Positions 9,265 to 20,358 are shown, counted from the stretch's first letter. The stretch is 48,763 nt of DNA from Novacetimonas cocois (GCF_003311635.1 NZ_QEXL01000007.1:597-49359), one strand, 5' to 3'. Made by a program: numbers and translations. Notes: generated from the sequence alone by a model not told the origin.

Positions 9265-12200
9265 CCCATGTCCTCCTCACGCGCGGCACTCCATTCCGCG
9301 ACACGCGCCAGGTGCGCGTAATCGGCAAAGCGCGGTTCCTCCCCCGGATAGGGATGCGACAGGTAAGGCTGCTGCGGATCGTCATAGGCGGCGATCAGCC
9401 CGCGCAGCCCGGCGCGGCATCCCGCGATCAGCTCCGACAGTTTCTCGCCCCGCGCGATGTCGAGCGCCTGCGCCGCGACATGCCCGCCCGTCAGCCGCCA
9501 GTACACCAGTTCCGTCACCCGTCCCGCCGCCTGCGGGGCAAAGCCCCCGGCCTCGATCATCGCGGCCTCCAGCACCAGCTGCGACTGCCATCCCGCCATC
9601 ACGCTGCGCAGCGTCGGCAGGGTCCCGGTCTTGTAATCGAACAGGCTCAGCCCCCCGTCCGCGTCGCGGTCGATCCGGTCGGCCCGGCCACGCAGGGTAA
9701 AGGTGCCAAAGGAAAAGCCCGACAGTTCCATCCGCCCCGACAGTTCGGTCATGACGACGCGCGGCGCGCCATCGGCCCGGCGCGCGGCCTCGGTCATCGC
9801 GCACCACCGCGCGATCCGTCCCAGGCGCGGCGCCCACCACGCCGCCAGCGCCGGGCGTAGCCGCGCCTCGGCCAGCACCTCGTCAAAGGTGGCGAGCATC
9901 CGCGCCTCCCCATCCCCGGGCCAGTGGTCGGGATGGCGCGTGAACCAGCGTTCCAGCGCGGCATGCACGATTTCCCCGTAATCGGCGGCGTCGGCCATTT
10001 CCTCCAGATCCGCGAGGCGTTTCAGCCCAAGGACGCGCCGGGCGTAAATGGCATAGGGATCGCGCATCCATGTCTCGATTTCGGTCACCGACAGGCTGCG
10101 CGGGCGCAGGGCCACGGGCGGGCACGGACGCGGCGGGGCAACAGGCGCGGGCGCGCCGGGCGGGCGGTCCAGCTGCTCCAGCCACGACAGGGCGGGATGC
10201 GCCGGCAGGCTGGCCCCGCGCCCGGAGAGGTAGGCGTCAAGCCGCACCATCCAGCGGGCGGCCACGGTGGGCGCGCCCTGCCGCCGGCCCGGCACCGACA
10301 GGACGACCCGGGGTGCCGCACAGGCGCAGGCGATGAAATCGTGCGCCGCCTGTCCGATGGCGCATTCGGGCGACGGCAGGCAGATACGCGCGCGCATCGG
10401 GCGGCTCATCCACGGGCCGGGGTCGGTCGCGGGCGGCCAGACGGTTTCCACCAGCCCGCCCAGTACAAGGGTCCCCGCCGTCTGCAGCCGTGCCTCCAGC
10501 AGGCCCCAGATGAAGACGCGCGGATGGGCCACCGTCTGTTCGCGCCCGCGCAGGGCGCGGCGTCCATGCACGCTGACCCCCGCCAGCGACGACGCCACCA
10601 GCCCGTCCAGCGCGCCGATACGCTGCGCCGGCAGGACGTCGCACCATGTCAGCAGTTCCGCCAGGTGCTGGCCCAGCGCGTTGCCTTCCTCCCCCGACCA
10701 CAGGCGCGATGCCCCGTCCGCATCATCGGTGGTGGCCAGCGCCTGCGCCACCTCGACCAGCGCGGACAGCAGGTCCACAACCTCCGCCGGGCCGGAGGCA
10801 AGTGAAAGCAGCGGCGCGAGGGCCGCCTCCAGCCGGTCGATAAAGGCGGAAAGTTCCTGTGGCGCGTCGGGCGCATCGGCCAGCGCGCCGTATTCGTCGG
10901 CCGTCGCGCGCGACAGCGCCGCGCGCAGCCCTGCGATGCCCGGTGGCGGGGCGGGACCACGCAGGACCGCGCGTTCCAGAAGGCGCGCCGACGCGCGGCA
11001 GTTCCCCGGCGACAGGCCACATGCCGCCAGCGGATGCTTGAGCATCGACAGGAGTGCGACGGGCGAAAGGCCGCCATCGACAGCCTGCGCGATCAGGCGC
11101 AGGAACGTCGCCTGCGGCGTGGTCGCCAGCCCCTCGCCCGCGCTGTCATCGGCCACGACGCCCCATCGCGCCAGTTCGGTCGCAACCCGCCCCGCAAGTG
11201 CGCGGTCCGGCGTGACGAGGGCCGCGACATGCCCGCGCTGTTCAATGGCGTGACGCAGGATCAGGGCGATGGCGGCGGCCTCCTCCTGCTGGTCGGCGGC
11301 ATGCAGGACTGACAGCCCCTCCAGCGCGGGGGCGGGCGCGGGGTCAAGCCACCGTCCCAGCGCGGGCGCAGGCAGCAGGGCCGCGGACAGCAGCGCGGCG
11401 CGACCGGCGGGGGCGGCCGCCGCGCATCCCGGCGGCGGTTCGTCCCAGACGCCGAGCATGTCGCGCGTCACCCCCAGATCGCGGAGCATGCGCGCGCTCC
11501 CGGCCTGCGGATGGCCCGGCGGCAGCGCCTGCCACGTCTCCTCATCCATGTCGAGGTCGACCGGTGGCAGCACCAGCCGGCCGTCGGGCATGTCGAGCAC
11601 CGTGCGCAGCACCGCAACGGTGGAGGGCACGGCATCCGCGAATCCCGCCGCCCACAGCCTCTGCCCGGCGGGCAGCGGGTTTTCGCGCCAGTGCGCGGCC
11701 TGCGCATGCAAAAGCGCGACCTGCCGGGCCACGGGGTTCATCACGCCCTGCTCCTCCAGCCAGGCGGGCCAGGCGGAGGTGACGATCGACAGGAATTTCA
11801 GCGTCAGGTGCCAGTGCTGCGCGAAATCGCCATCCGCCGCTTCGGGCAGGCGTTCGCGCAGGTCGCATTCCGCCCATTCCGCCTCGTCCATCAGGTCGGC
11901 CAGCGCGCGCGCCAGCGGCCATGCCTGATCGACGGTGCGCACGTCGCCGAACGCCTCGCCCGCCTGCAGCACCAGCAGGGTCAGCGTCGCAAGCCGGCGG
12001 ACGGTTTCCACGGCGGGGGGCAGTTCCAGCGCGGCCTCCCCCGACAGGGCGAGCGCCGCCTCGTCCAGCGCCGCGATGGGTGCGATGCGCGGCAGCAGCA
12101 GGGCGCGGCCGTCGGCGCGGCGCAGGAACGCCTCCGTCAGGGCGCGGGCCGCGCGGCGGCTGGGCAGGAGGATCAGGCCCGCGCCGGTGCGCTGCGGGTC

Positions 12201-12287
12201 GTCATCGACCTCCGCCATCCAGCGCGCGGCAAGCTGGTCAAGAAAGGGCACATGATGGGCGACGGTGACAATGGCGGGACCGGACAT
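9261..12287 (-). CDS. addB: AddB, second nuclease subunit of AddAB
   Basis: 1008 aa, typical of alphaproteobacterial AddB. The N-terminal part is a degenerate helicase-like domain (ILLPSRRAARALTEAFL near residues 40-56). The C-terminal PDDEXK_1 nuclease is marked by IETWMRDPYAIYARRVLGL, then GRADRIDRD, LSLFDYKTG and the WQSQLVLEAAM helix. I see no cluster of four cysteines of the kind that binds an Fe-S cluster in Bacillus AddB. Start at 12287 overlaps the stop of the upstream nucleotidyltransferase gene (TGATG), and the stop overlaps addA. Confidence 0.92.
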   Translation of the reverse strand: MSGPAIVTVAHHVPFLDQLAARWMAEVDDDPQRTGAGLILLPSRRAARALTEAFLRRADGRALLLPRIAPIAALDEAALALSGEAALELPPAVETVRRLATLTLLVLQAGEAFGDVRTVDQAWPLARALADLMDEAEWAECDLRERLPEAADGDFAQHWHLTLKFLSIVTSAWPAWLEEQGVMNPVARQVALLHAQAAHWRENPLPAGQRLWAAGFADAVPSTVAVLRTVLDMPDGRLVLPPVDLDMDEETWQALPPGHPQAGSARMLRDLGVTRDMLGVWDEPPPGCAAAAPAGRAALLSAALLPAPALGRWLDPAPAPALEGLSVLHAADQQEEAAAIALILRHAIEQRGHVAALVTPDRALAGRVATELARWGVVADDSAGEGLATTPQATFLRLIAQAVDGGLSPVALLSMLKHPLAACGLSPGNCRASARLLERAVLRGPAPPPGIAGLRAALSRATADEYGALADAPDAPQELSAFIDRLEAALAPLLSLASGPAEVVDLLSALVEVAQALATTDDADGASRLWSGEEGNALGQHLAELLTWCDVLPAQRIGALDGLVASSLAGVSVHGRRALRGREQTVAHPRVFIWGLLEARLQTAGTLVLGGLVETVWPPATDPGPWMSRPMRARICLPSPECAIGQAAHDFIACACAAPRVVLSVPGRRQGAPTVAARWMVRLDAYLSGRGASLPAHPALSWLEQLDRPPGAPAPVAPPRPCPPVALRPRSLSVTEIETWMRDPYAIYARRVLGLKRLADLEEMADAADYGEIVHAALERWFTRHPDHWPGDGEARMLATFDEVLAEARLRPALAAWWAPRLGRIARWCAMTEAARRADGAPRVVMTELSGRMELSGFSFGTFTLRGRADRIDRDADGGLSLFDYKTGTLPTLRSVMAGWQSQLVLEAAMIEAGGFAPQAAGRVTELVYWRLTGGHVAAQALDIARGEKLSELIAGCRAGLRGLIAAYDDPQQPYLSHPYPGEEPRFADYAHLARVAEWSAAREEDMG

Positions 12288-13057
12288 CAGCCGTGCACGT
12301 CCGGGCTGTCATGATCGGGGTCGAGCGTCCGGCGCAGCGTCGCCTCCGCCGCCTCGATATCGCGCGGGCGCGACAGGTGGAACCACAGCGAATCATGGAC
12401 GATCATCCCCAGCCGCCCGCGTTCCATCGCCCGGTCCCACAGCAGGTTCAGGCTGAACGCCCCGTCCGGCGCGCCATCAAACAGCGCGGGGGAGACGATC
12501 TGCACCCCGGTATAGACATAGGGCGTCAGTTCATCCCCCTTCGGCCGACGCGGCCTGCCATGCGCGTCCACGGCGAAATCGCCACGTCCGACCTCCCCCA
12601 CCGCGCGGGTCGTCGCCCCCAGCAGCAGCATCGCGTCCATCGTGTCGGGATCGAACGCCGCCGCCAGACGGCGCAGCGCCGCGTGCGGGCCATTGAGCCA
12701 CATCGCGTCGCCATTGAGCAGAAAGAACGGCCCCGGCCCGATCTGTCCCGCGCGCAGGGCGGCGGCCGCACTTCCCCCCGTTTCCAGCAGCGTATCCTCA
12801 CGCCGCAGGATGGTGCGCGGCCCGTCGCCCGCCGCCCGCCGGGCCTCCAGCGTGGCGGCCACCATGTCGGCGTGCCAGTGGGCGTTGACCACGACGCAGT
12901 CGACGCCCGCACGGTCCAGCCGGTCCAGCGCGTGTTCCAGGATGGACTGTCCGCCCACCTTCAGCAGGGGCTTGGGGGTCGCCTCGCTCAGCGGGCGCAT
13001 CCGCCGGCCCATCCCGGCGGCAAAGATCATCGCCGTGTGTGGCATCTTCACGCTCAT
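12287..13057 (-). CDS. murU: Sugar-phosphate nucleotidyltransferase, MurU-like
   Basis: 256 aa from the ATG at 13057 (MSVKMPHTAMIFAAGMG). The nucleotide-binding signature AAGMGRRMRPLSEATPKPLL (about 14-33) is followed by ILEHALDRL and a FLLNGDAMW acid motif. In alphaproteobacteria the enzyme at this locus is MurU, which makes UDP-MurNAc from MurNAc-1-phosphate during peptidoglycan recycling; other NDP-sugar pyrophosphorylases are possible from sequence alone. The upstream open frame (to 13231) is a shadow of tsaE. The start overlaps the tsaE stop as ATGA (13054-13057), the stop overlaps the addB start. The kinase partner AmgK, usually adjacent, is not present here. Confidence 0.75.
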   Translation of the reverse strand: MSVKMPHTAMIFAAGMGRRMRPLSEATPKPLLKVGGQSILEHALDRLDRAGVDCVVVNAHWHADMVAATLEARRAAGDGPRTILRREDTLLETGGSAAAALRAGQIGPGPFFLLNGDAMWLNGPHAALRRLAAAFDPDTMDAMLLLGATTRAVGEVGRGDFAVDAHGRPRRPKGDELTPYVYTGVQIVSPALFDGAPDGAFSLNLLWDRAMERGRLGMIVHDSLWFHLSRPRDIEAAEATLRRTLDPDHDSPDVHG

Positions 13058-13632
13058 CCCCGTCCTCCTGCCTGTATCATGCGCGCGGCCGCATGCGCAT
13101 GCGCGCCCCAGCCCCGCAGAATGGCGTCCCGCCCGCCATCGGCGCGCACCGTAAGCTCGATGCCGCGCGCGTCGGGCGGCGCAAGGGCACCCAGCCGGTC
13201 GGGCCATTCCACCAGCACGATCCCCTCGCACGCGTCATCCCAGCCCAGTTCCACCAGCGCGTCGGGACCATCCAGACGCCACAGGTCGAAATGCGACACC
13301 TCCACCCCTGATGCATCCACCCCGGGCGCGTCATAGGTCTGCACCAGGGTATAGGACGGGCTTGGTACCTCCATCGCCGCATCATCGCATAACGTCCGCA
13401 GCAGCGCGCGCGCCAGCGTCGTCTTGCCCGCGCCCAGATCCCCGCGCAGCAGCACCGCGTCCCCCGCGCCCAGCGCCGGGGCCAGCGCGCGGCCCAGCGC
13501 CATCGTCGCCGCGTCATCGGGCAGGATGATGCGCACCGTATCGGTATCCGTTGCCCCGGCGTCCGCCGCGGGAGCCACTGTCAAAGCTGGTGTCGATGCC
13601 GCCGTCCGGGCGGGCGGCCGGGGTGGTTTCAT
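13054..13632 (-). CDS. tsaE: TsaE, tRNA threonylcarbamoyladenosine biosynthesis ATPase
   Basis: 192 aa. P-loop LLRGDLGAGKTTLARALLR, the SPSYTLVQTY strand, HFDLWRL, and the LVEWPDRLG motif together identify TsaE, the ATPase that drives the TsaBD complex making t6A on ANN-decoding tRNAs. The start at 13632 (MKPPRPPART) has GGGAG 6 nt upstream; an ATG at 13647 is in frame but worse placed. The protein carries about 40 extra Ala/Pro-rich residues before the core (TVRIILPDDAATMALG), so it is longer than the usual ~150 aa. It is the first gene of the tsaE-murU-addB-addA set. Confidence 0.88.
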   Translation of the reverse strand: MKPPRPPARTAASTPALTVAPAADAGATDTDTVRIILPDDAATMALGRALAPALGAGDAVLLRGDLGAGKTTLARALLRTLCDDAAMEVPSPSYTLVQTYDAPGVDASGVEVSHFDLWRLDGPDALVELGWDDACEGIVLVEWPDRLGALAPPDARGIELTVRADGGRDAILRGWGAHAHAAARMIQAGGRG

Positions 13633-13852
13633 GTCCGTCTCCCTCATTGCCGCATATTGTGCGCCCTTGCCCCCCGCGCAGACAAGCGGACAAGATGCAG
13701 CCATACTGATGAAGCGACCTGTCGCGATGCACGTTGACGCCGGCGTGCATTTTCGCATGCGCCGTCCCCTTTTTGTGGGTTGCGCTGGTGCGCCGCGCAA
13801 CGCACAACGCTGCCGACAGCCTGAACAGCCACGGATTGCAGGATACACAGCA

Positions 13853-14875
13853 ATGACCGACACCCGCAGCCTTTCCACCGATGTCGCCATTATCGGCGCG
13901 GGGCCTGCCGGCCTGTTCGCCGCGTTCGAATGCAGCATGCTCAAGCTCGGCTGCGTCCTGATCGACGCGCTGGACGAGGTGGGCGGACAATGCTGCGCGC
14001 TGTATCCCGAAAAGCCGATCTATGACATCCCGGCCCATCCCTCCATCACCGGGGGCGACCTGATCGGCGCGCTGGACCGGCAGATCGCGCCCTTTGACGT
14101 CCCGCGCCTGCTGGGCCGCCGGGTGGAGGAACTGACGGGCACGCGCGGCGCGTTCACGCTGCGGACCGACGGGGGCGACACGATTCGCGCCCATGCCGTC
14201 ATCATCGCGGCGGGCGCGGGCGCGTTCGGCCCCAACCGCCCCCCGCTGGAGGGGCTGGAGGCGTTCGAGAAAAGCGGCGCGGTGCGGTATTATGTCCGCC
14301 GTCGCGCAGATTTCACCGGAAAGCACGTCCTGATCGCAGGCGGCGGGGATTCGGCGGTGGACTGGGCGCTGTCGCTGCGTGACGTGGCATCGCGGGTTTC
14401 CATCGTCCACCGCCGCAACCGTTTCCGCGCGGCCCCCGAAAGCCTGCGCCAGCTGGACGAGGCCGTCGGCCGGGGCGAGATCGAGAAGCTGGTGGGATAC
14501 CAGTTGCACGGCCTGCGCGGCACGGATGGCGTGCTGGAGGGCGTGGACCTTGTCACGCTGGAGGGCGAGACCCTGCATGTCCCGTGCCAGGCGCTGCTGC
14601 CGTTCTTCGGGCTGGCGACCGACCTTGGCCCCATCGCGCAATGGGGGCTGGATACGATACGCGGGACCATTCCCGTCACGCCCTCCACCTGTGAAAGCAG
14701 CATGCCCGGCATCTTCGCTGTCGGCGATGTCGCGTCCTATCCGGGGAAGCTGAAGCTGATCCTGCAGGGATTCAGCGAATGCGCGATGGCGGCGCACGCC
14801 ATCCATCCCATCGTCCATCCCGACACCGCGCTGCATTTCGAATATTCCACCAGCAAGGGCGTTCCCACCACCTGA
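13853..14875 (+). CDS. Ferredoxin--NADP+ reductase, thioredoxin-reductase-like type
   Basis: 340 aa from ATG 13853 (MTDTRSLSTDVAIIGAGPAG), with AGGA 9 nt upstream. FAD site GAGPAGLFAAFE near the N-terminus, GGQCCALYPEKPIYDIPA (characteristic of the YumC/FNR2 group), NADP site GGGDSAVDWAL in the middle, and the second FAD motif GDVASYPGKLKLI near the C-terminus. There is no CxxC redox pair in the position used by thioredoxin reductases. It transfers electrons between NADPH and ferredoxin or flavodoxin in the cytoplasm. It is transcribed divergently from tsaE across a 220-nt gap. The open frame upstream of 13853 is antisense to tsaE. Confidence 0.88.
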   Translation: MTDTRSLSTDVAIIGAGPAGLFAAFECSMLKLGCVLIDALDEVGGQCCALYPEKPIYDIPAHPSITGGDLIGALDRQIAPFDVPRLLGRRVEELTGTRGAFTLRTDGGDTIRAHAVIIAAGAGAFGPNRPPLEGLEAFEKSGAVRYYVRRRADFTGKHVLIAGGGDSAVDWALSLRDVASRVSIVHRRNRFRAAPESLRQLDEAVGRGEIEKLVGYQLHGLRGTDGVLEGVDLVTLEGETLHVPCQALLPFFGLATDLGPIAQWGLDTIRGTIPVTPSTCESSMPGIFAVGDVASYPGKLKLILQGFSECAMAAHAIHPIVHPDTALHFEYSTSKGVPTT

Positions 14876-14917
14876 ACGCATGGCGGCTGCCACCGTGCCG
14901 GGCCACATAATCTGACA

Positions 14918-14931
14918 TATAATGTTATAAT
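14918..14931 (+). promoter_or_regulatory. Candidate -10 region for dadA
   Basis: Two overlapping TATAAT hexamers (14918-14923 and 14926-14931) sit in an AT-rich island of the 150-nt gap upstream of dadA, about 95 nt before its start. The first includes ACAT-ATA-ATGT, a short dyad. No convincing -35 hexamer is visible, so an activator-dependent promoter is possible. Confidence 0.3.
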
Positions 14932-15025
14932 TGCCGCGTCGAGATCGGCGCCGTGATGCTTGACCCCATCGGGACGGGCGATAGCATCGCGCCCGAACTC
15001 CATGACATGACAAAAGGGGCAGCGG

Positions 15026-16282
15026 GTGAAGGTCATTATTCTCGGCGCGGGCGTCATTGGCGTGACAACGGCATGGTACCTCGCCAGACAGGGACATGAG
15101 GTGGAGGTCGTGGACCGGCAGCCCGCCGCCGCGATGGAAACGTCCTTTGCCAATGCCGGACAGATCTCGCCGGGTTATTCCGCCCCGTGGGCCAGCCCCG
15201 GACTGCCGCTGCAGATCCTGAAATGGATGTGCAGCCGCAACAGCCCCATGATCGTCCGCCCGCGCATCGATTTTGCGATGTTCGCATGGATGCGCCAGGT
15301 CCTGCGCAACTGCAACGCCCATTCCTATGACATCAACAAGGCACGCATGCTGCGCGTCGCGACCTACAGCCGCGACTGCCTTGACGCGCTGCGGGCCGAA
15401 ACCGGCATTTCCTATGACGACCGGCAGCGCGGGCTGATCCAGCTGTTCCGCACCGACCGCGAGGTGGCGAAGGCGCACCGCGACATGCGCGTGCTGCGCC
15501 AGCACGGCGTGGCGCATGACCTGCTGGACCCGGACCAGATCGCGGCGTTCGAACCCGGACTTGCCGCCTCGCGCCACCTGCTGCGCGGGGGGCTGCGGCT
15601 GCCGGGCGACGAATCGGGGGATGCGCACATGTTCACCCAGCGCCTTGCGCAGAAGGCGGAGGAGCTGGGCGTTACCTTCCATTATGAAACCACGGTCAGG
15701 GCGCTCGACGCCTCGGCCGAGGAGATCCTGGGCGTGCGTACCTCCGCCGGACGGATGACGGGCGATGCGTATGTCGTCGCCCTCGGCAGTTACGCGCCGC
15801 GCCTGCTGCGTCCGCTGGGGCTGCGGCTGCCGGTCTGTCCGGTCAAGGGGTATTCGCTGACGCTGCCGGTCACGGACGAAGCCCGCGCGCCGGTTTCCAC
15901 CGTCAATGATGATACGTACAAGGTCGCGATCACCCGCCTGGGCGATCGCATCCGCATTGGCGGGACGGCGGAACTGGCGGGATACAACACGCGGCTGAGC
16001 CGCGATCGCCGCGCGGGGCTGGAGGAATCTTTCTCCGAACTGTTCGGCGGGGGCGACCTGTCGCAGGGGGTGTACTGGACGGGACTGCGCCCCTGCACGC
16101 CCGATGGCACGCCCATCATCGGCAGGTCAGGACGTTTCGGCAACCTGTGGCTCAATACCGGTCACGGCACGCTGGGATGGACGATGGCCTGCGGGTCGGG
16201 AAAGCTGGTGTCCGACATGATCAGTGGCCGGCAGACCGAAATCCCCAGCCTGGACCTCTCGCTGGAGCGTTATTTCCAGTAA
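15026..16282 (+). CDS. dadA: D-amino acid dehydrogenase small subunit-like flavoprotein
   Basis: 418 aa, beginning at GTG 15026 with AAGGGG about 8 nt upstream. FAD-binding GAGVIG at residues 7-12, then TSFANAGQISPGYSAPWASP, highly typical of DadA, and the C-terminal GLRPCTPDGTPIIG and NTGHGTLGWTMACGSG motifs. DadA oxidises D-amino acids (classically D-alanine) to 2-oxo acids and passes electrons to the respiratory chain at the inner membrane. No alanine racemase gene is next to it here. Downstream lie a palindromic repeat and a bidirectional terminator. Confidence 0.93.
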   Translation: MKVIILGAGVIGVTTAWYLARQGHEVEVVDRQPAAAMETSFANAGQISPGYSAPWASPGLPLQILKWMCSRNSPMIVRPRIDFAMFAWMRQVLRNCNAHSYDINKARMLRVATYSRDCLDALRAETGISYDDRQRGLIQLFRTDREVAKAHRDMRVLRQHGVAHDLLDPDQIAAFEPGLAASRHLLRGGLRLPGDESGDAHMFTQRLAQKAEELGVTFHYETTVRALDASAEEILGVRTSAGRMTGDAYVVALGSYAPRLLRPLGLRLPVCPVKGYSLTLPVTDEARAPVSTVNDDTYKVAITRLGDRIRIGGTAELAGYNTRLSRDRRAGLEESFSELFGGGDLSQGVYWTGLRPCTPDGTPIIGRSGRFGNLWLNTGHGTLGWTMACGSGKLVSDMISGRQTEIPSLDLSLERYFQ

Positions 16283-16328
16283 GCCGGGTGCCGGAAACAG
16301 CCCACCGGTCAAAACAACAGAGGTCTCC

Positions 16329-16399
16329 GGGCGCCATCTTTTTTTGAAAAAGGCGGCGTTCTTTTGAAGCTTTTTCGAAAAAGCTTCACCAGAAACTCC
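16329..16399 (-). repeat. Dispersed palindromic repeat, copy 2
   Basis: Reads CCGGAGTTTCTGGTGAAGC inwards on the minus strand, with the internal AAAAAGCTTC hairpin and the GGCGCC/GGCGGC arm. It lies between the convergent dadA and the His-rich secreted-protein gene. Confidence 0.8.
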
Positions 16400-16425
16400 G
16401 GCATGGTTGCCGGAAATCAGGACAA

Positions 16426-16461
16426 TAAAAAACGGGGCCGGAAATTCCCGGCCCCGTTTTT
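16426..16461. terminator. Bidirectional Rho-independent terminator
   Basis: A 10-bp stem ACGGGGCCGG/CCGGCCCCGT with a 6-nt loop has A residues on its left and T residues on its right, so it can stop transcription in both directions. It lies between the convergent dadA (+) and the gene at 16527-16799 (-). Confidence 0.85.
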
Positions 16462-16526
16462 CGGGCATCATGCAACCGTGGCGCATCGCCGTCCGGATAA
16501 ATCCGTCAGGCGACGTCCGGGCGACA

Positions 16527-16799
16527 TTACTGCGCGGCAGGCGCTTCGCCAGTGGCGGCCTTCTTCTTGCCGTGATGCTTGCCGCCATGATGGTGGCTGC
16601 CGTGGTGCATCTTCTTTTCACCCTGGCCCGCGACACCCGCGGCCGCGTCAGGCGCGCCGGCTTCGGGCGCATGTTCCGGGCCGGAAACAGCCGGGGCGGT
16701 CGGTTCGGGGGGGGTGGTCTGCGCCATCAGGGGGGAAGCGACGCCCATAACGGCGACTGCGGACAGGGCGGCCAGGAAGCGGCGGGTCGAAACGATCAT
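16527..16799 (-). CDS. Small secreted His/Lys-rich protein, unknown function
   Basis: 90 aa from ATG 16799 (MIVSTRRFLAALSAV) with a GGAGAGAAGAG ribosome-binding site. A clear signal peptide ends in SPLMAQ at about residue 27. The mature protein begins TTPPEPTAP, is Pro/Ala-rich, then has a dense His/Lys block (MHHGSHHHGGKHHGKKK) and a short AATGEAPAAQ tail. No catalytic domain is visible. The histidine cluster could bind metal such as Ni, Zn or Cu in the periplasm; this is inference. Its architecture resembles the protein at 44847-45203. The longer open frame to 16970 has no RBS. Confidence 0.65.
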   Translation of the reverse strand: MIVSTRRFLAALSAVAVMGVASPLMAQTTPPEPTAPAVSGPEHAPEAGAPDAAAGVAGQGEKKMHHGSHHHGGKHHGKKKAATGEAPAAQ

Positions 16800-17037
16800 G
16801 AACTCTTCTCTCCAACAATCGGGATAATATCCCAATGCCTGTGCCGGACCAGCAACGATACCAGTCCGATCCGACACCACGCGGAATAACACGCGGAGAG
16901 GAGCCCCGTCTCGGATTAAAAAATTTAAATTTTCACAGCGAACCCCATAACTGCCGCATTCCCACCGCAATCACAATCCCCGAAACATTACGAATGGTTG
17001 CAACAGGTCTGCGGCACAGTCATGGTCAATGTGAAAA

Positions 17038-18861
<1,824 letters not shown>

Positions 18862-19049
18862 AACGGTTGTAACCTGACTTTCCTTGCGGGGGCGCCAAAA
18901 GGGCGCGCCGCCCGTGCGGGCAGTTCAGGCCCGAGCGACATGGCGGCATTGTTTGGTGCTGAGGCGTAGATAAAGGGGACTGGCGCGGATTGCACGTGAA
19001 ACTTCACGTCATCCGCGCATGCCGGTGATGAATTCTGCCCTGCGTGCGA

Positions 19050-20072
19050 TCAGAACCCCATGTCCTGGCGCATGTTGATCAGCGGCCGCGCGCCATAGTG
19101 GGAGATGACTTCGGACGCGGCGACGCTGCCCAGGCGGCCGCATTCGGCAAGTTCGCGCCCCGACGTCCACCCGGCAAGGAACCCGGCGGCATAGGCGTCG
19201 CCCGCCCCGGTGGTGTCGACCACCTGCGTGCGGACGCTGTCGATGGCGATCTGCTGCTGGTCCTGCACGATCACGCTGCCCTTTTCACTGCGGGTCAGGA
19301 CGGCGAAATGCGTATCGGCCGACACGTGGCGCAGGGCCTCGTCGAATTCCCTGGCCTGGTACAGCGACAGGATTTCCATCTCGTTGGCAAAAAGGATATC
19401 GACATGCCCGCGCACAAGGTCAAGGAACGCGTCGCGATGGCGGTCGACGCAGAACGCATCCGACAGCGACAGCGCGACGCGGCGGCCGGCGGAATGCGCG
19501 ATTTCGGCGGCACGGCGGAAGGCGGCCTGCGCCTCCGGCCGATCGAACAGGTATCCCTCCATATAGGTCACCTTCGACGCCGTCACGACATCGGGCAGCA
19601 CGTCATCGGGCCCGAACGCCACGCATGCCCCGAGATAGGTGTTCATCGTGCGCTGCCCGTCCGGGGTGACAAGGATCAGGCAGCTTGCGGTCGGCTGCTG
19701 CGCCGCGTCCTTGCCCTTGAGCGGCTGTGACGGGAAATACACGCCCGCCGCCTGCATGTCCGCGGCAAAGGCCCGGCCCGTCGCGTCATCCGCCACCTTG
19801 CCCAGATAGGCCACGCGCGCGCCCATGTTCGACGCCACGACGCAGGTATTGGCGGCCGAGCCACCGCCCATTTCCTTTTCCCGCCGGATGGCGCGGCTCA
19901 ACTCCTCCGCGCGGGGCGCGTCGATCAGCATCATGCCGCCGGGCACCATGTCGTTGGCCTTGAGGAAGGAGGGTTCGACAGGGGCAAGGATATCGACGAT
20001 CGCGTTGCCGATCCCGAGGATATCGAACCTGCACTCGGTGGCCTGTCCAGAATTTTCCGTGTTCTTTTCCAT
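19050..20072 (-). CDS. Adenosine kinase (PfkB family)
   Basis: 340 aa, PfkB/ribokinase fold. It shows the N-terminal GIGNAIVDIL strand, GGGSAANT, and the C-terminal catalytic anion-hole motif DTTGAGDAYAAGF, where the final Asp is the base. The sequence matches the adenosine kinase branch common in alphaproteobacteria (YLGKVADDATGRAFAADM), which phosphorylates adenosine to AMP in the cytoplasm; another sugar specificity cannot be excluded. RBS GGGGAG 8 nt before ATG 20072. Adenosylhopane processing could release adenine or adenosine-type products, but no direct link to the hpn genes is visible. Confidence 0.88.
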   Translation of the reverse strand: MEKNTENSGQATECRFDILGIGNAIVDILAPVEPSFLKANDMVPGGMMLIDAPRAEELSRAIRREKEMGGGSAANTCVVASNMGARVAYLGKVADDATGRAFAADMQAAGVYFPSQPLKGKDAAQQPTASCLILVTPDGQRTMNTYLGACVAFGPDDVLPDVVTASKVTYMEGYLFDRPEAQAAFRRAAEIAHSAGRRVALSLSDAFCVDRHRDAFLDLVRGHVDILFANEMEILSLYQAREFDEALRHVSADTHFAVLTRSEKGSVIVQDQQQIAIDSVRTQVVDTTGAGDAYAAGFLAGWTSGRELAECGRLGSVAASEVISHYGARPLINMRQDMGF

Positions 20073-20230
20073 CTTCGTCTCCCCTTTCCCCGCGTCTTAC
20101 GGCGTTATTGCGCCAATATCGCCATGAAATAACCAACATTGCGGATAACTAAGTTGCGCATTCGCTATCACCGGGGCAGGGAAACCGCAATGGCGGCATG
20201 TTTTTCACCGCTGCGACATGACGTACGCCC

Positions 20231-20258
20231 TTGTCGCGAATACATGCGCGCGTATAAC
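20231..20258 (+). promoter_or_regulatory. Candidate sigma70-type promoter for the bactofilin gene
   Basis: TTGTCG (20231-20236) and TATAAC (20253-20258) are separated by 16 nt, about 100 nt before the bactofilin start, inside the 286-nt gap between the divergent adenosine kinase and bactofilin genes. Confidence 0.4.
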
Positions 20259-20358
20259 AAAAACAGAAAGGTAGGGCATGCCTGTCCGGTCCGAAAGCGA
20301 TGACCGATCCGGACTATTCCCAGCACCGGATTACACAGCCAGATGAAGCGGGGTAATA

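Noticed and set aside
6649-9321. 890-aa plus-strand open frame
   Set aside because: It is antisense to addA, highly Arg/Gln/His-rich as expected for the opposite frame of GC-rich DNA, and has no domain or RBS.
13514-15682. 722-aa minus-strand frame
   Set aside because: Antisense to the ferredoxin-NADP reductase and dadA genes; these have clear cofactor motifs in the plus strand.
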